This document shows positions 55,371-64,000 of a stretch of 64,000 nt of DNA, one piece after another. A program made the translations under genes and the position numbers. The notes beneath the pieces were generated by a model. The model was given only the letters and a program-made list of their open reading frames with translations, was not told where the DNA came from and made no database searches. Position 1 is the stretch's first letter; the number at the start of each line of letters is the position of its first letter. Origin of the DNA: Cycas panzhihuaensis (taxonomy: Eukaryota > Cycadophyta). Location of the stretch: positions 170,383,741 to 170,447,740 of the forward strand of contig CM041465.1 in assembly GCA_023213395.1 (NCBI GenBank). Reading direction: 5' to 3'.

Positions 55371-56216
55371 TTACTTAGGAATTGAAGTAACACAAAATAA
55401 TGGAAATTTTTCCTCTCCTAAGAAAAATACATCAACGATCTTCTAACCAAGTTTCAGTTAGAAGATGCTCGGCTAGAGATGTTACCTATGGATCCTAACA
55501 CCAAACTCTCAGCTGAAGGTGATACAAGGGAGGCAGACGTAACACTCTATAGGAAACTTGTAGGTAGTCTCATCTACACTACCAATACAAGGCCAGATAT
55601 TATACACTATATTGGCATTCTTGCTCATTACATGAAAAATCTTAAGCAGAATCATTGGCAGGCAGTAGTGCGAGTGTTAAGATACCTTAAGACAACCAGC
55701 AAATATGCTCTGTTGTATGAACTTAATTTAGACTTCAAGCTTTCTGCATACACAGACTCAGACTTTGCAGGAGATAAAGATACAAGAAGATCTACGTCTT
55801 GGTATGTAACGTTTCTTGGAACAGCACCAATATCATGGAGATCTAGATGGTAGAAGATAGTTGCAGATTCAACTGTCGAAGCTGAATACATTGCTACTTC
55901 TGAGACCAATAAAGAGGTGATATGACTGAGAAAAATATTGGAAACATTGAATATCACCCAAACAAGTCCTACGAGTCTTCATGTGGATAATCAATCAGTA
56001 ATCTGCATGGTAAAAAATCCTGTATTTCACGATCGTACCAAACATATAAGTACGAAAGTCCACAGGATTAGGGAACTTGTTCATGATGGCACAATTCAAT
56101 TAGATTACTATCCCACAACAGATCAAGTGGCTGATATCTTCACCAAACCACTGCAAAGGGTGAAGTTTGAACAGTTTCGAAGGCATCTCGGCCTTAGGGC
56201 CTCCATCTTTGAATGA
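55371..56216 (+). pseudogene. Element F RNase H
   Basis: LYRKLVGSLIYTTNTRPDI, HWQAVVRVLRYLKTT, AYTDSDFAGDKDTRRSTS (first Asp), a stop after WRSRW, STVEAEYIATSET (Glu), HVDNQSVICM (Asp), HDRTKHIS and QVADIFTKPLQ (last Asp). Two stops. Ends at RASIFE, as copia polyproteins do. Confidence 0.88.
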
Positions 56217-56239
56217 TCAAAGAAGATGACAACAAGATC

Positions 56240-56400
56240 ATCATACTCTATTCTCTTCGGGAAAACCCCTTGGGGGCATGGAAGAATAAGAGTAAGTCTC
56301 TACTCTATTCTCTTTGTGAAAACCCCATGTGGGCATGGAAGGATAAGGGTTGTACTTATTTTAGAAAATCAGAACCTGTGAAAACCCAAAAGGGCATAGG
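56240..56400 (+). repeat. Imperfect tandem repeat after F's RNase H
   Basis: Two close copies and one diverged copy of a unit of about 50 bp containing CTCTATTCTCTT..GAAAACCCC...GGGCATGGAAG. In the 3' noncoding part of F. Confidence 0.65.
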
Positions 56401-56650
56401 GGATGACCAAACAATATATGGAGACTTAGCAGATTAAGCTGCACATTTAAGCTGCTTGGCTATCATGCTATATCAAAGAGCCACCTTAGACATTTTGATT
56501 TATAAAAGGGGCTATAAATCTTAGAAAGTTTGTGGGTTTTTATTCCCCATCAGGGTTTTCCCACAAAAGTGTCATTTAGAATTTCAATGTAATATTGAGG
56601 CTCAAATGAAGACCTCATAGAATAGATTTTCTGAAAATGACCTTCCACCA

Positions 56651-56663
56651 TTAAGGGGGGGAT
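56651..56663 (+). promoter_or_regulatory. Polypurine tract of F
   Basis: TTAAGGGGGGGAT directly before the 3' LTR start TGAAAG. Confidence 0.8.
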
Positions 56664-56975
56664 TGAAAGAGGTTAATGTATTAAGGTCATTTGTGTAGAT
56701 TAATTATGTGACCTTAGGATATATTATTAGCATTAGTCTCTTAATGAAATATACTTTATATGCATTTAGATGTAATTTCAAGTTCATGTCATTAGGCGGG
56801 AAAATCCTAACCCTAATGCTCACCCTCAATAATAAAAGGTGAAATCTCAAGGAGGGAGTTATTATTCATTCTCACCTCCAAGCTTGCTCTCATATCTTAT
56901 TTCATCTTCTTTTTCATTCTCCATTGCCATTGTGTACATGTGAGTGATTTATCTCCTAAATCCATCCTTCCTTCA
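56664..56975 (+). repeat. Element F 3' LTR
   Basis: 312 bp, partner of 49364-49675, same TG...CA ends. Confidence 0.9.
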
Positions 56976-57220
56976 GTTTGTGCTTAGCTTTAACTCTTTG
57001 GCACATTGTACATTTAATAATAAAGCTCATAATATCACTTTTTATTCTTAACTAAAAGAATTATCTCTTTACAATTGCATATGTTGTATAATAACTAAGA
57101 TGGCCTAAGTATGGAGTAACATGGGCCTCATGGATGATTGATTCTCTAGTTTTTGAGTTTGGTAGCATGTAGATCCCTTCTTTGAATGTGAATGTGCCAT
57201 TCTCCATCATATAGAAACTT
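56976..57220 (-). pseudogene. Element E integrase zinc-binding region
   Basis: HEAHVTPYLGHLSYYTTYAIVKR...SFIIKCTMCQRVKAKH: the HHCC motif of gypsy integrases. The gene then breaks at F and resumes at 49363. Confidence 0.75.
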
Positions 57221-57419
57221 ATATACTTTTTTCAAGAGTTTGGTATCTACACTCTCTCTTGCTTGCTACCTTTGTATGACTTTTTTTTACTTGCCAATAA
57301 AATTCATCTTTCTCATATGATTTTATAATAGAGTCAATCAATTTAGTTTGATGCATACTTATAGAAGTAGAGTATTGTTTATGACTCAAGGATTCAACCA
57401 CTTTTATTTCCATGTCTTT

Positions 57420-58660
57420 ATATAGTATAGTTGGTAGTCAAATTTAGATAGATATTCCATCCACTTGTGTTATGTGTTTAAATGAGGCTAAATGATGATA
57501 TGTTTAAGACTGTCATGGTTAGTATAAAGCTTGAAACTTCTTCCCCAGAAGTAGTGCCTCTACACTTTTAAGTGCATGCATCATTGTTGCAAGTTCCAAA
57601 TCATGAATAGAATAGTTCCTTTCATAATATTTTAGCTTCCTCGATTCATAAGAGATGACCTTTCCACTTTGCATTAGTGCTGGACCAACTCCCTTAATGC
57701 TTGTATCAGTGAAAATCATAAAATGAGAACTTGAGTTAGGTACGATAAGGATTGGAGTGGTGGTAAGTAATTCCTTTAATAGCTACAAGCATTCCTCACA
57801 TAATTTTATCCATAAAAATCCAGTATCTTTCTTTTGCAGCAAGGTAATAAGGTCTGTAATTCTGAAAACATTTCTCATGTATCTCCTATAGTAGCCTATG
57901 AGACCCATGAAGAATCTCACCTCTTGTACATTTCTAGGTAATGGCTAGTTCATAATCACCTTTATCTTTTCCAAATCAACAAAGATTCTAGCTTCAAAAA
58001 TTACATGTCCCAAATAATATATTTCTCCCCTGTAGAACTCGCACGTTGAATTTAGGGTACAACTTATGTTCTTAAAGTAATTACAACACAATGCACATAT
58101 GTTCTTTGTTCTCCTCCTAGGACTTTGAATAACTTAATATGTCATCAATAAATATAGTAACAAACTTTTCTAAGTATTCTACAAACACATTGTTCATCAG
58201 ACACATAAACATTGAAGGAGTGTTTGTTAAGCCAAATGACATTACTAAGAGTTTGTTGTGTCTATATCTTGTCTCAAAAGTTATTTTCAAGGCATCCTCC
58301 TCCTTTATTCTAATCTAATAATAACTTAACCTCATGTCTATCTTAGTAAACATCTTAGCACCTTTCATTTGATTAAATAAATCATCAACTCTGGGCAAAG
58401 GATATTTATTTTTTATTATAGATTTATTTAGTCGCCAATAATTTATATACAATTGTAGAGTTCCATCCTTCTTATCAACAAACAAAATTAGGGCTCTCCA
58501 AGGTGAGACACTTGGCCTGATAAAGCCTTTATCTAACAAATCCTATAGTTGCATCTTTAATTCAAATAGTTTTGAAGTGGCCAAATGATAAAGTGCTTTG
58601 GAGGTTAACGTCAACCCTAGAACAAATTTAATGGCATAATCGACATCCCGTTTAGGAGGT
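57420..58660 (-). pseudogene. Element E reverse transcriptase and RNase H
   Basis: [75 protein letters not shown] and the catalytic FIDDIL (58136-58155). RNase H: IFTDTSIKGVGPALMQSGKVISYESRKL, YSIHDLELATMMHALK. Typical chromovirus pol, with stops between. Confidence 0.85.
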
Positions 58661-58843
58661 TACCCTGGTAATTCATTTGGGAACATGTCCTTAAATTCCT
58701 GCACTATCAAAAGGTCTTCAAGATTTGGTTCTTTGCGTGTTTCTTCCTTGTTAATGTGGGTGGTATAATCTAGATAGCCCTCCCTCAAATATTTCATCAC
58801 TTGTTGCAAAAAATTACTAAACACTAGCTAAGATTTTGTTTCC

Positions 58844-59200
58844 TTAGATAAGTGCAGGTTCTCTGCCATCATTTAAGCATTTAACTAATTTATTATAATA
58901 ATCAGTTTTGGAATGATTATTCTCTAACCACTCTAAGTTGATGATAGTTCCATAGTCACCTAATATTAATTTTTGAAAAGTAGCAGATGTTAGCCATGTT
59001 TTACATTCTAATAGATAGGAGGGAATGAATTTAGTTACTTTTCTTTTGATGCCATCTACCGTGTGTGTCATTCATTTAATCTTGTGAGTTTGTAACTTGA
59101 TCTTGCAGTTCTCTACAATTTTTGGATGCAAAATATTAGGGTTGCTTCTTAAGTCAATTAGTATGGTAAGATCTTGCCTGGAGATCTTACTAGCTACCTA
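58844..59200 (-). pseudogene. Element E protease
   Basis: LTILIDLRSNPNILHPKIVENC is the active-site region, where LIDSG would be expected; DSG is changed to DLR, so the enzyme is dead. DGIKRKVTKF and WLTSATFQKLILGDYGTIINLEWLENN follow. Confidence 0.6.
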
Positions 59201-59349
59201 CACCATAGTAAATTGTTGATCAGCTTGTCTTCCCTTACTTGTTGTATATACATGCCTATGCACTACTTCTTGGGCTTTGTATAATACCATAGGTTTCATA
59301 TCTACATTGTGGGTTGCTCCTCCTATTTTTAGTATATATGGACAACTTG

Positions 59350-59974
59350 AGGCAATATATCCTTCCTCATTACATCGATAACATCTAGTTTCACTTAAAT
59401 TCCTTAGAGCATTGGCTAGCTGCAAATTAGATCTTGGGTTACCCTAGGGATAGTTATAGTTTCTCCCCACTTGGTTAAATTTTGGAGGTATAAAATACCT
59501 CCTTGATGGCCCCAGTTTCACTTGCTTTACTGCCTTCTAGCTATCCAACCTATCTTACAATCTTATCCATTTTTCCTCATAATATTTGACTTTGTAGAGT
59601 GCCTCCTCTAAAGTTTTTTCCTCATGCACCCTATTTTTGTGTCAAATACTCTCATTTAACTTTCTAATAATTCTATGGGTTTTACCTTCTCCTCTTAAAT
59701 ATATAGTACATTTGGAGGAATTTCATAAATTCTCTCTCATACTCTTCCACAGTCCTCCTTCCTTACTTCAACTAATGGAAGGATTTTGTCTTCTTATTAT
59801 AATATTGCTCAGAGAGGTACTATTATTTGAGGTATTTAATGAATTTTATCCATATTATTTCTTTTTCTCATGGGTCCTTCATTCTCTTGTGATGCTTCCA
59901 CCATAAAGATGCTTTCCCTATCAAGTTATATGCACTTATTTGTACCTTCTTGTTTGAGTTAAAGTCATTTAATC
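59350..59974 (-). pseudogene. Element E gag, C-terminal capsid and zinc knuckle
   Basis: GKASLWWKHHKRMK, IWIKFIKYL, YLSEQYYNKKTKSFH and TVEEYEREFMKFL of the Retrotrans_gag domain, then the knuckle CYRCNEEGYIASSC (His of CCHC changed to Tyr). The N-terminal part is removed by D at 59975. Confidence 0.75.
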
Positions 59975-62525
59975 TGTTTCCCGGCTTTCGAGAATAGATA
60001 CAGAATCACCGACTCAGGTAAGTGCAGGTATGTTTCTCGCATTATCATCACTTTCTTTTGATGAGTGTTTGCTCACATGTCTGCATGTGTGTGGCTTTGT
60101 AGGCGACTTTGTCCTCGTCTACACTTATTTTAGCCTATGACGACTATAGAAGGGGCACACTCCCAGAGAGTGTGGCACCCTGGTGGCCACTTCACTTCCC
60201 GCATCTGCCCTCCTCACTCCAAGATCCACTCGGTTTGTGCCACCTCTGCCCATGTGATGACCCGTCATCGTTTGGTCGACTTGCCACACCGCTTGAGCCC
60301 TATTTTTGCTCTTTTTAACCCGTTTGTTGGCTTGTTTACACCCGGGTAGGTGTCTCGGCCCCCTATTGGCTCTTTTTGACATCTGCCCCCAGCCTATACT
60401 AGCTGGCTAGGCATGTTTTTGCCTCAGGTTAGTCTGCATTTGGAATTTTCGGCGATGGTTGGAATATCCGCAGTGCAGCGGAGTTCTTGTGATGCGACTA
60501 TTCTAACTTGTTTTTTAAAATCCGGCAGTGGCAATTTCGCATTGTGTGAAGCGCCACGTGCCTCATGACAATTCTCTCCCGGTAGGCCCTAACCGCTCGC
60601 TTTAGGGTTTGGGTTGAGTACTTAAGTCACTTTTGACTTATTTTTGAGGACTTTTTTTTGCTCACTTTTGGATTGCTCCTCAAGGAAATAATGCTGTGCT
60701 CTGCTCTTCTCTGCCTTGCTGCCACATGACTGCGTCTCTCCTCGGTGACCTCTCTCCTTGATGTGGCTAGGACATCCTCCAAGCCCCTCACACACCTTGG
60801 AGATGGCCCCTTGGAGAGATTTCAGTGGATTCTTGCCCTGGGCAACCATCAAGTGTTCCAAGTGCAGGTGTTCTCCTTCCAACCTCCTTAGCAGGGTCCC
60901 AAACCTGCTACACCACAGATCTGGGCCGATTCCTCAGCCCCTCCTTACCATCTCTTGGCTGAGGCAAGTCCCTTGCCTCTTCCGCTCATGTTCTTCTTGT
61001 GATATTGATGCTCCATCTTGCTTGCTCCTTGCTTGTCCTTGTGAGTTTGGTTTTCTTCTTTTTAGTGGGTTGTTTTACCACTGTCATTGTGCCTCTTACC
61101 TGCGTTTGTTGCTCAAGGCAGCAGCCTTGAGGGTTGGCATAGGCTTTGGGAAGGAGCTGGGTGGATTCCGTACCACCTTCCACGCTCCTCAAGCGGCTTT
61201 GATCCCCCCAAATCCTCCCTCTCGCCTCATGCTATCCTTGGCACATGAACAAGGGTTTGTTGGCCCTCTTTTAGCCATTAAAATTAGCGTTGTCACACGT
61301 TGCAGCACTGGTTTGAGGGCTCAAGTTCAGGTTTGGGCAACTCACGTAAGTCCCAACCGCTAGTCCTTGTCCAACTTTCTTCCCGGCAGCCCAGTTTGCT
61401 CCTCATAGCATCCTGGTTCGCCATAGGTGTTCTTTGGCTCCTCTTCGCCTTTTTGTTGCCGTTTCCAGCCACCTCTCTTGGCCTTGCCCTCGCTGCCTTG
61501 TGGCTCTTGGGGGGAGGTTAGGGTGTTATTTGTGGGAGGTGGGCCACTCCGAGGCTTACCAGTCATTTACCTTTGCTTTGGTTACCCTCTTTTACATACT
61601 ATCATCATTGGGTTGATACTAACATATATGTGTTTAGACTTATATTTGTTTCACATAGACATATATTGTTAGAATCTCATATTGCATGTTAGTATCCTTT
61701 CTCCGGAAAGGGAGAGGTTCTTTGTTATGCGGTGCTTGGAGGCCTTGAAGGATATTGTCAGATTAGCTACATTCTTGTAAGTGCTCTCATGTACATCGTA
61801 CTTTCATACTTCTTCAGTTATTAGCATTTACTTCCTTTCTTTCCTTGGCATCGTATTTGGTATTTTTAGGGAAGGTAAGGGGCCCTCTTCAAATCCGCCT
61901 GGCGCTTCACATCCGACGCACCGCATGGAGTAGTTTGGTGCCCCTCGAGAAGGTCCTCGTTATGCACGCCCTTGGTCTAGGTGCACACCTTACTCTACCT
62001 TGCTACTTTTTTCCTTTTAGATTCCTTTCTTAGTAATTAACACATTAGAAAACAACAGGGAAATTTGACTTTGTTTTTTGTTATACTTTATTTGCTTTAT
62101 TACATGTATCTTTGTTACCCATAGGAAAGGCTATAGGAACCGCCCTTTTCACCTTTCCTCCTCTCCTTAGTCGCACAAGTTTCTTGCCTCCCGTGTTGCT
62201 TGTGTACCCAGTTAGCTTGTTTAGGCACACCCTTGATCTATTTTCTTGGATCCTCTCCTTCCTTCCCCTTCTGGCCATCCAAGGGTGAGAGGATCCTGTC
62301 TCTAGGTCAACCCAGGCTAACCCTACACCTCTTCACCCTTTGTTCGAAGTGGTGGAGGATCACTTTTTAGTAGCCACATTCCATTGCAGGTCCCGAACTC
62401 GCGCTCCGGCGCACGGGGTGCTCTGCGTTGTAATTACTTTCCTCATAGGTCTCTCCTTCGATCATATCATCACCCACTCTCACTACACCTATTAGTTAGG
62501 TAGCTATCCCATAGATGCGCATCCA
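59975..62525 (+). repeat. Element D 5' LTR
   Basis: 2551 bp, TGTTTCCCGGC to GCATCCA. Collinear with the C 3' LTR over its whole length at lower identity, which sets the true family LTR start. A partial LTR hairpin lies near 60525-60560. Confidence 0.85.
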
Positions 62526-62526
62526 C

Positions 62527-62545
62527 TGACGACCATACTGGGGAC
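62527..62545 (+). promoter_or_regulatory. Primer binding site of D
   Basis: TGACGACCATACTGGGGAC, one base after the LTR; one change from the TGGCGACC form in C. Confidence 0.6.
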
Positions 62546-62698
62546 TGCCAGTAAGGGAGCTAGTCTCCACTCTCTTCCGTTGGTTTCACTACCTTCTTGT
62601 GATCCTTTTATACCTATTTCGATCTCTACGTTGGGCAGCCCCCAACGCGTGTGCCTTACCGCTCTCTCTCTTCCCCTAACATTGTTGGGTGATCTTGC

Positions 62699-64000
62699 AT
62701 GCGACGCTTTTCTCGTCACTTGCGCGGTCTACCTCCACTGTTAGAAGACCCCGAGTATCGTCCTCTTCCTTTGTCAGATTCTGATCTGACTATGGAGGGA
62801 TACTCTTCCGACTGGGCCTACCACACTTCAACCTTAGAAACCCATGCTTTTCCTTCCTCTATTCCTGGGTCCACCCAAGAGGGTAACGAACCCCTTTATT
62901 ACCCAAATGACCAACATCTCTCGCTCGATGTCCATCCCTCTACCCATGCCGTAGAAGGATCCGCTCCTCTTGAGACTTGCCATGCAGTTGGTGACTCTTA
63001 TGAGGAGCATTCCGAGGAACCTACTTTGTTCGAGATCCCAGTCACCTCTTACAAGTATGTAGGAACCCCTCCCGTCGACGTAGTTGAAGCTCTCAACGAG
63101 TGTCGCCGTGCGGCACGCTTGCAATCGCGTCTTGGATGGCTTGAGGGTGCCCCCCGTGGAGGAGCCTCTTCCTCTTCCGCTCCTCCCCCGCACGCCTCAT
63201 CCTCATCTACTATTCCTTTGACAATGAATCCCTTCGTCCCTGCGCATGTGTCTCGCTCCTTTCCTATTCTCGCAGTGGGGGCACATGTCGCGCCTTCCAT
63301 TTCTCATCGAGGTCCTAGTGTTTCAGGATCTCCCCGTGGTGTGTCTTTCCCTCAATTGAAGGTTAGCATACCCGTCCCTAACCAAACCAATGTGCCATCC
63401 CCTAATGTAGTGCATACCGTTCCTAGTAGGCCTGCCGGTCCTACTAGCCTTCCGACCACTAGTCACGTGGGATCCGCTCCCATACATCCTCAAAACCAAC
63501 ACGTTGGTGCTTCCTTCTATGTCCCCCCAGGGTATACTTCTCAGCCTTGGGGGCAGGGTAGAGGAAGCCATCTCCCGGTTTATGGGGTGGATCCGCTACA
63601 TCCATATGGTGTCACTCCACCTACGGGTGGCCCATATGGGCAAAACCCGGTTCCACATCCATCTTGCCCATCATCCAATGCAATCCCATTCGTTGTACCT
63701 TCACAAGGGAACCTGACTCCCTTCCAAGGCACCTACCCCCACGCCTCTTTTCGTGAGGCATTTCCTCAAGGAGGGATGGGTGTTCCACCCCCATCCGCTC
63801 CTTGTTCATTGCCTACTACGACATTCGTTGACCCTACGGTCCAGGCAAGGGCACACCCCTTCATGGACTTTACGTCAACACCTCTTTCCATTGAGGCATT
63901 AAGAACCAATCTGCCGCCTCAACCCCCTGAAGTTCCTAGATTCGATGGAACTTCGTCATGAACCGGAGCATGTGCGTAGTTTTTCTATGGCATGCATCGA
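62699..64000 (+). pseudogene. Element D gag, running off the window
   Basis: 420 codons open from MRRFSRHLRGLPPLLEDPEY. N-terminal acidic part with YYPNDQHLSLDVHPSTHAVEG, then TPPVDVVEALNECRRA, a Ser/Pro-rich stretch and GYTSQPWGQGRG, up to PRFDGTSS and a stop at 63959-63961. The stop arises from a 2-base loss relative to B; past it the capsid frame resumes (HEPEHVRSFSMACI). Start chosen by agreement with C and B; the leader from the primer site is about 150 bp. Best preserved gag N-terminus of the family. Confidence 0.85.

Larger units (their letters stand above)
49364..56975 (+). mobile_element. Element F: Ty1/copia LTR retrotransposon inside E
   Basis: 7612 bp. LTRs of 312 bp each, Met-type primer site, long leader, gag, protease, integrase, RT, RNase H, polypurine tract. 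Integrase ahead of RT defines copia. It sits in E's integrase gene between the zinc finger and the core. Flanks ATTTA (49359-49363) and GTTTG (56976-56980) differ by two G/A changes and are probably a decayed target duplication. Each coding part is interrupted by stops. Confidence 0.92.
47904..59974 (-). mobile_element. Element E: decayed chromovirus (Ty3/gypsy with chromodomain)
   Basis: Minus-strand order, after removing copia F (49364-56975): gag and zinc knuckle (59974-59350), protease (about 59160-58844), RT (58660-57780), RNase H (57720-57420), integrase zinc finger (57220-56976), integrase core and chromodomain-like tail (49363-48226), purine tract and part of the 3' LTR (48225-47904). 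Its gag end is cut by D and its LTR end by C. Heavy decay throughout makes it the oldest large element here. Confidence 0.8.
59975..64000 (+). mobile_element. Element D: Tat-like LTR retrotransposon, 5' end only
   Basis: Inserted in E's gag. Full 5' LTR, primer site and most of gag; the rest lies beyond the window. Left flank TAATC would be the target duplication to look for. Family relative of C, with the same gag lesion. Confidence 0.85.

Noticed and set aside
59975-60507. Treating this as leftover internal sequence upstream of a shorter D LTR
   Set aside because: It begins exactly with TGTTTCCC at the border to E, and the same LTR start is seen in A, B and the 3' LTR of C, so it is the first part of D's LTR.
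1-64000. CRISPR arrays, rRNA, tRNA, bacterial operons, attachment sites
   Set aside because: No regularly spaced repeats, no cloverleaf or rRNA motifs noticed, and all recognisable coding sequence is plant or plant-retrotransposon in type.

Overview
This window is nuclear DNA from a seed plant, probably one with a large, repeat-rich genome. It has no bacterial-style gene layout. It consists of nested LTR retrotransposons, a spliceosomal intron is visible inside one element-borne gene, and two short plant gene fragments (pollen Ole e 1-like and AKR2-like) lie at the left edge. The species cannot be fixed from the sequence. No intact cellular gene, tRNA, rRNA or CRISPR array was seen.

Layout. 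1-4964 is AT-rich DNA with two minus-strand gene fragments and a decayed Ty1/copia gag remnant. 4965-30566 is element B, a minus-strand Ty3/gypsy element of the Tat/Ogre type bounded by a perfect 5-bp duplication, GTTAC. Element A (6118-16385), a shorter relative, is inserted into B's 3' noncoding region and bounded by GAAAT. 30572-32049 is AT-rich spacer. 32052-47903 is element C, a plus-strand relative of A and B. 47904-59974 is the remains of an old minus-strand chromovirus, E. Copia element F (49364-56975) sits inside E's integrase gene. E is also cut by C on its 3' side and by D on its gag side. 59975-64000 is the start of element D, a second plus-strand member of the Tat-like family, which runs off the window.

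The Tat-like family (A-D) has this order: LTR of about 2.5 kb, tRNA-Arg-like primer site, gag, protease, a linker, reverse transcriptase, RNase H, integrase, an antisense gene, a second (cellular-type) RNase H, LTR. The antisense gene appears in all three copies that reach this region. It has its own TATA box, a probable 5'-UTR intron holding two palindromes whose arms vary while pairing is largely kept, a first exon with a plant-mobile-domain-like region and an acidic tract, a conserved phase-1 GT-AG intron of about 100-115 bp, and a second exon with a coiled coil and a basic tail. The gene is broken by stops or frameshifts in all three copies, but the shared exon structure argues that it was once a real, separately transcribed gene carried by the retrotransposon.

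Insertion order inferred from nesting: E is oldest; F, C and D went into E; A went into B. A carries a puzzling internal copy of its own target-site flank (13817-13865), which points to unequal or illegitimate recombination after insertion.
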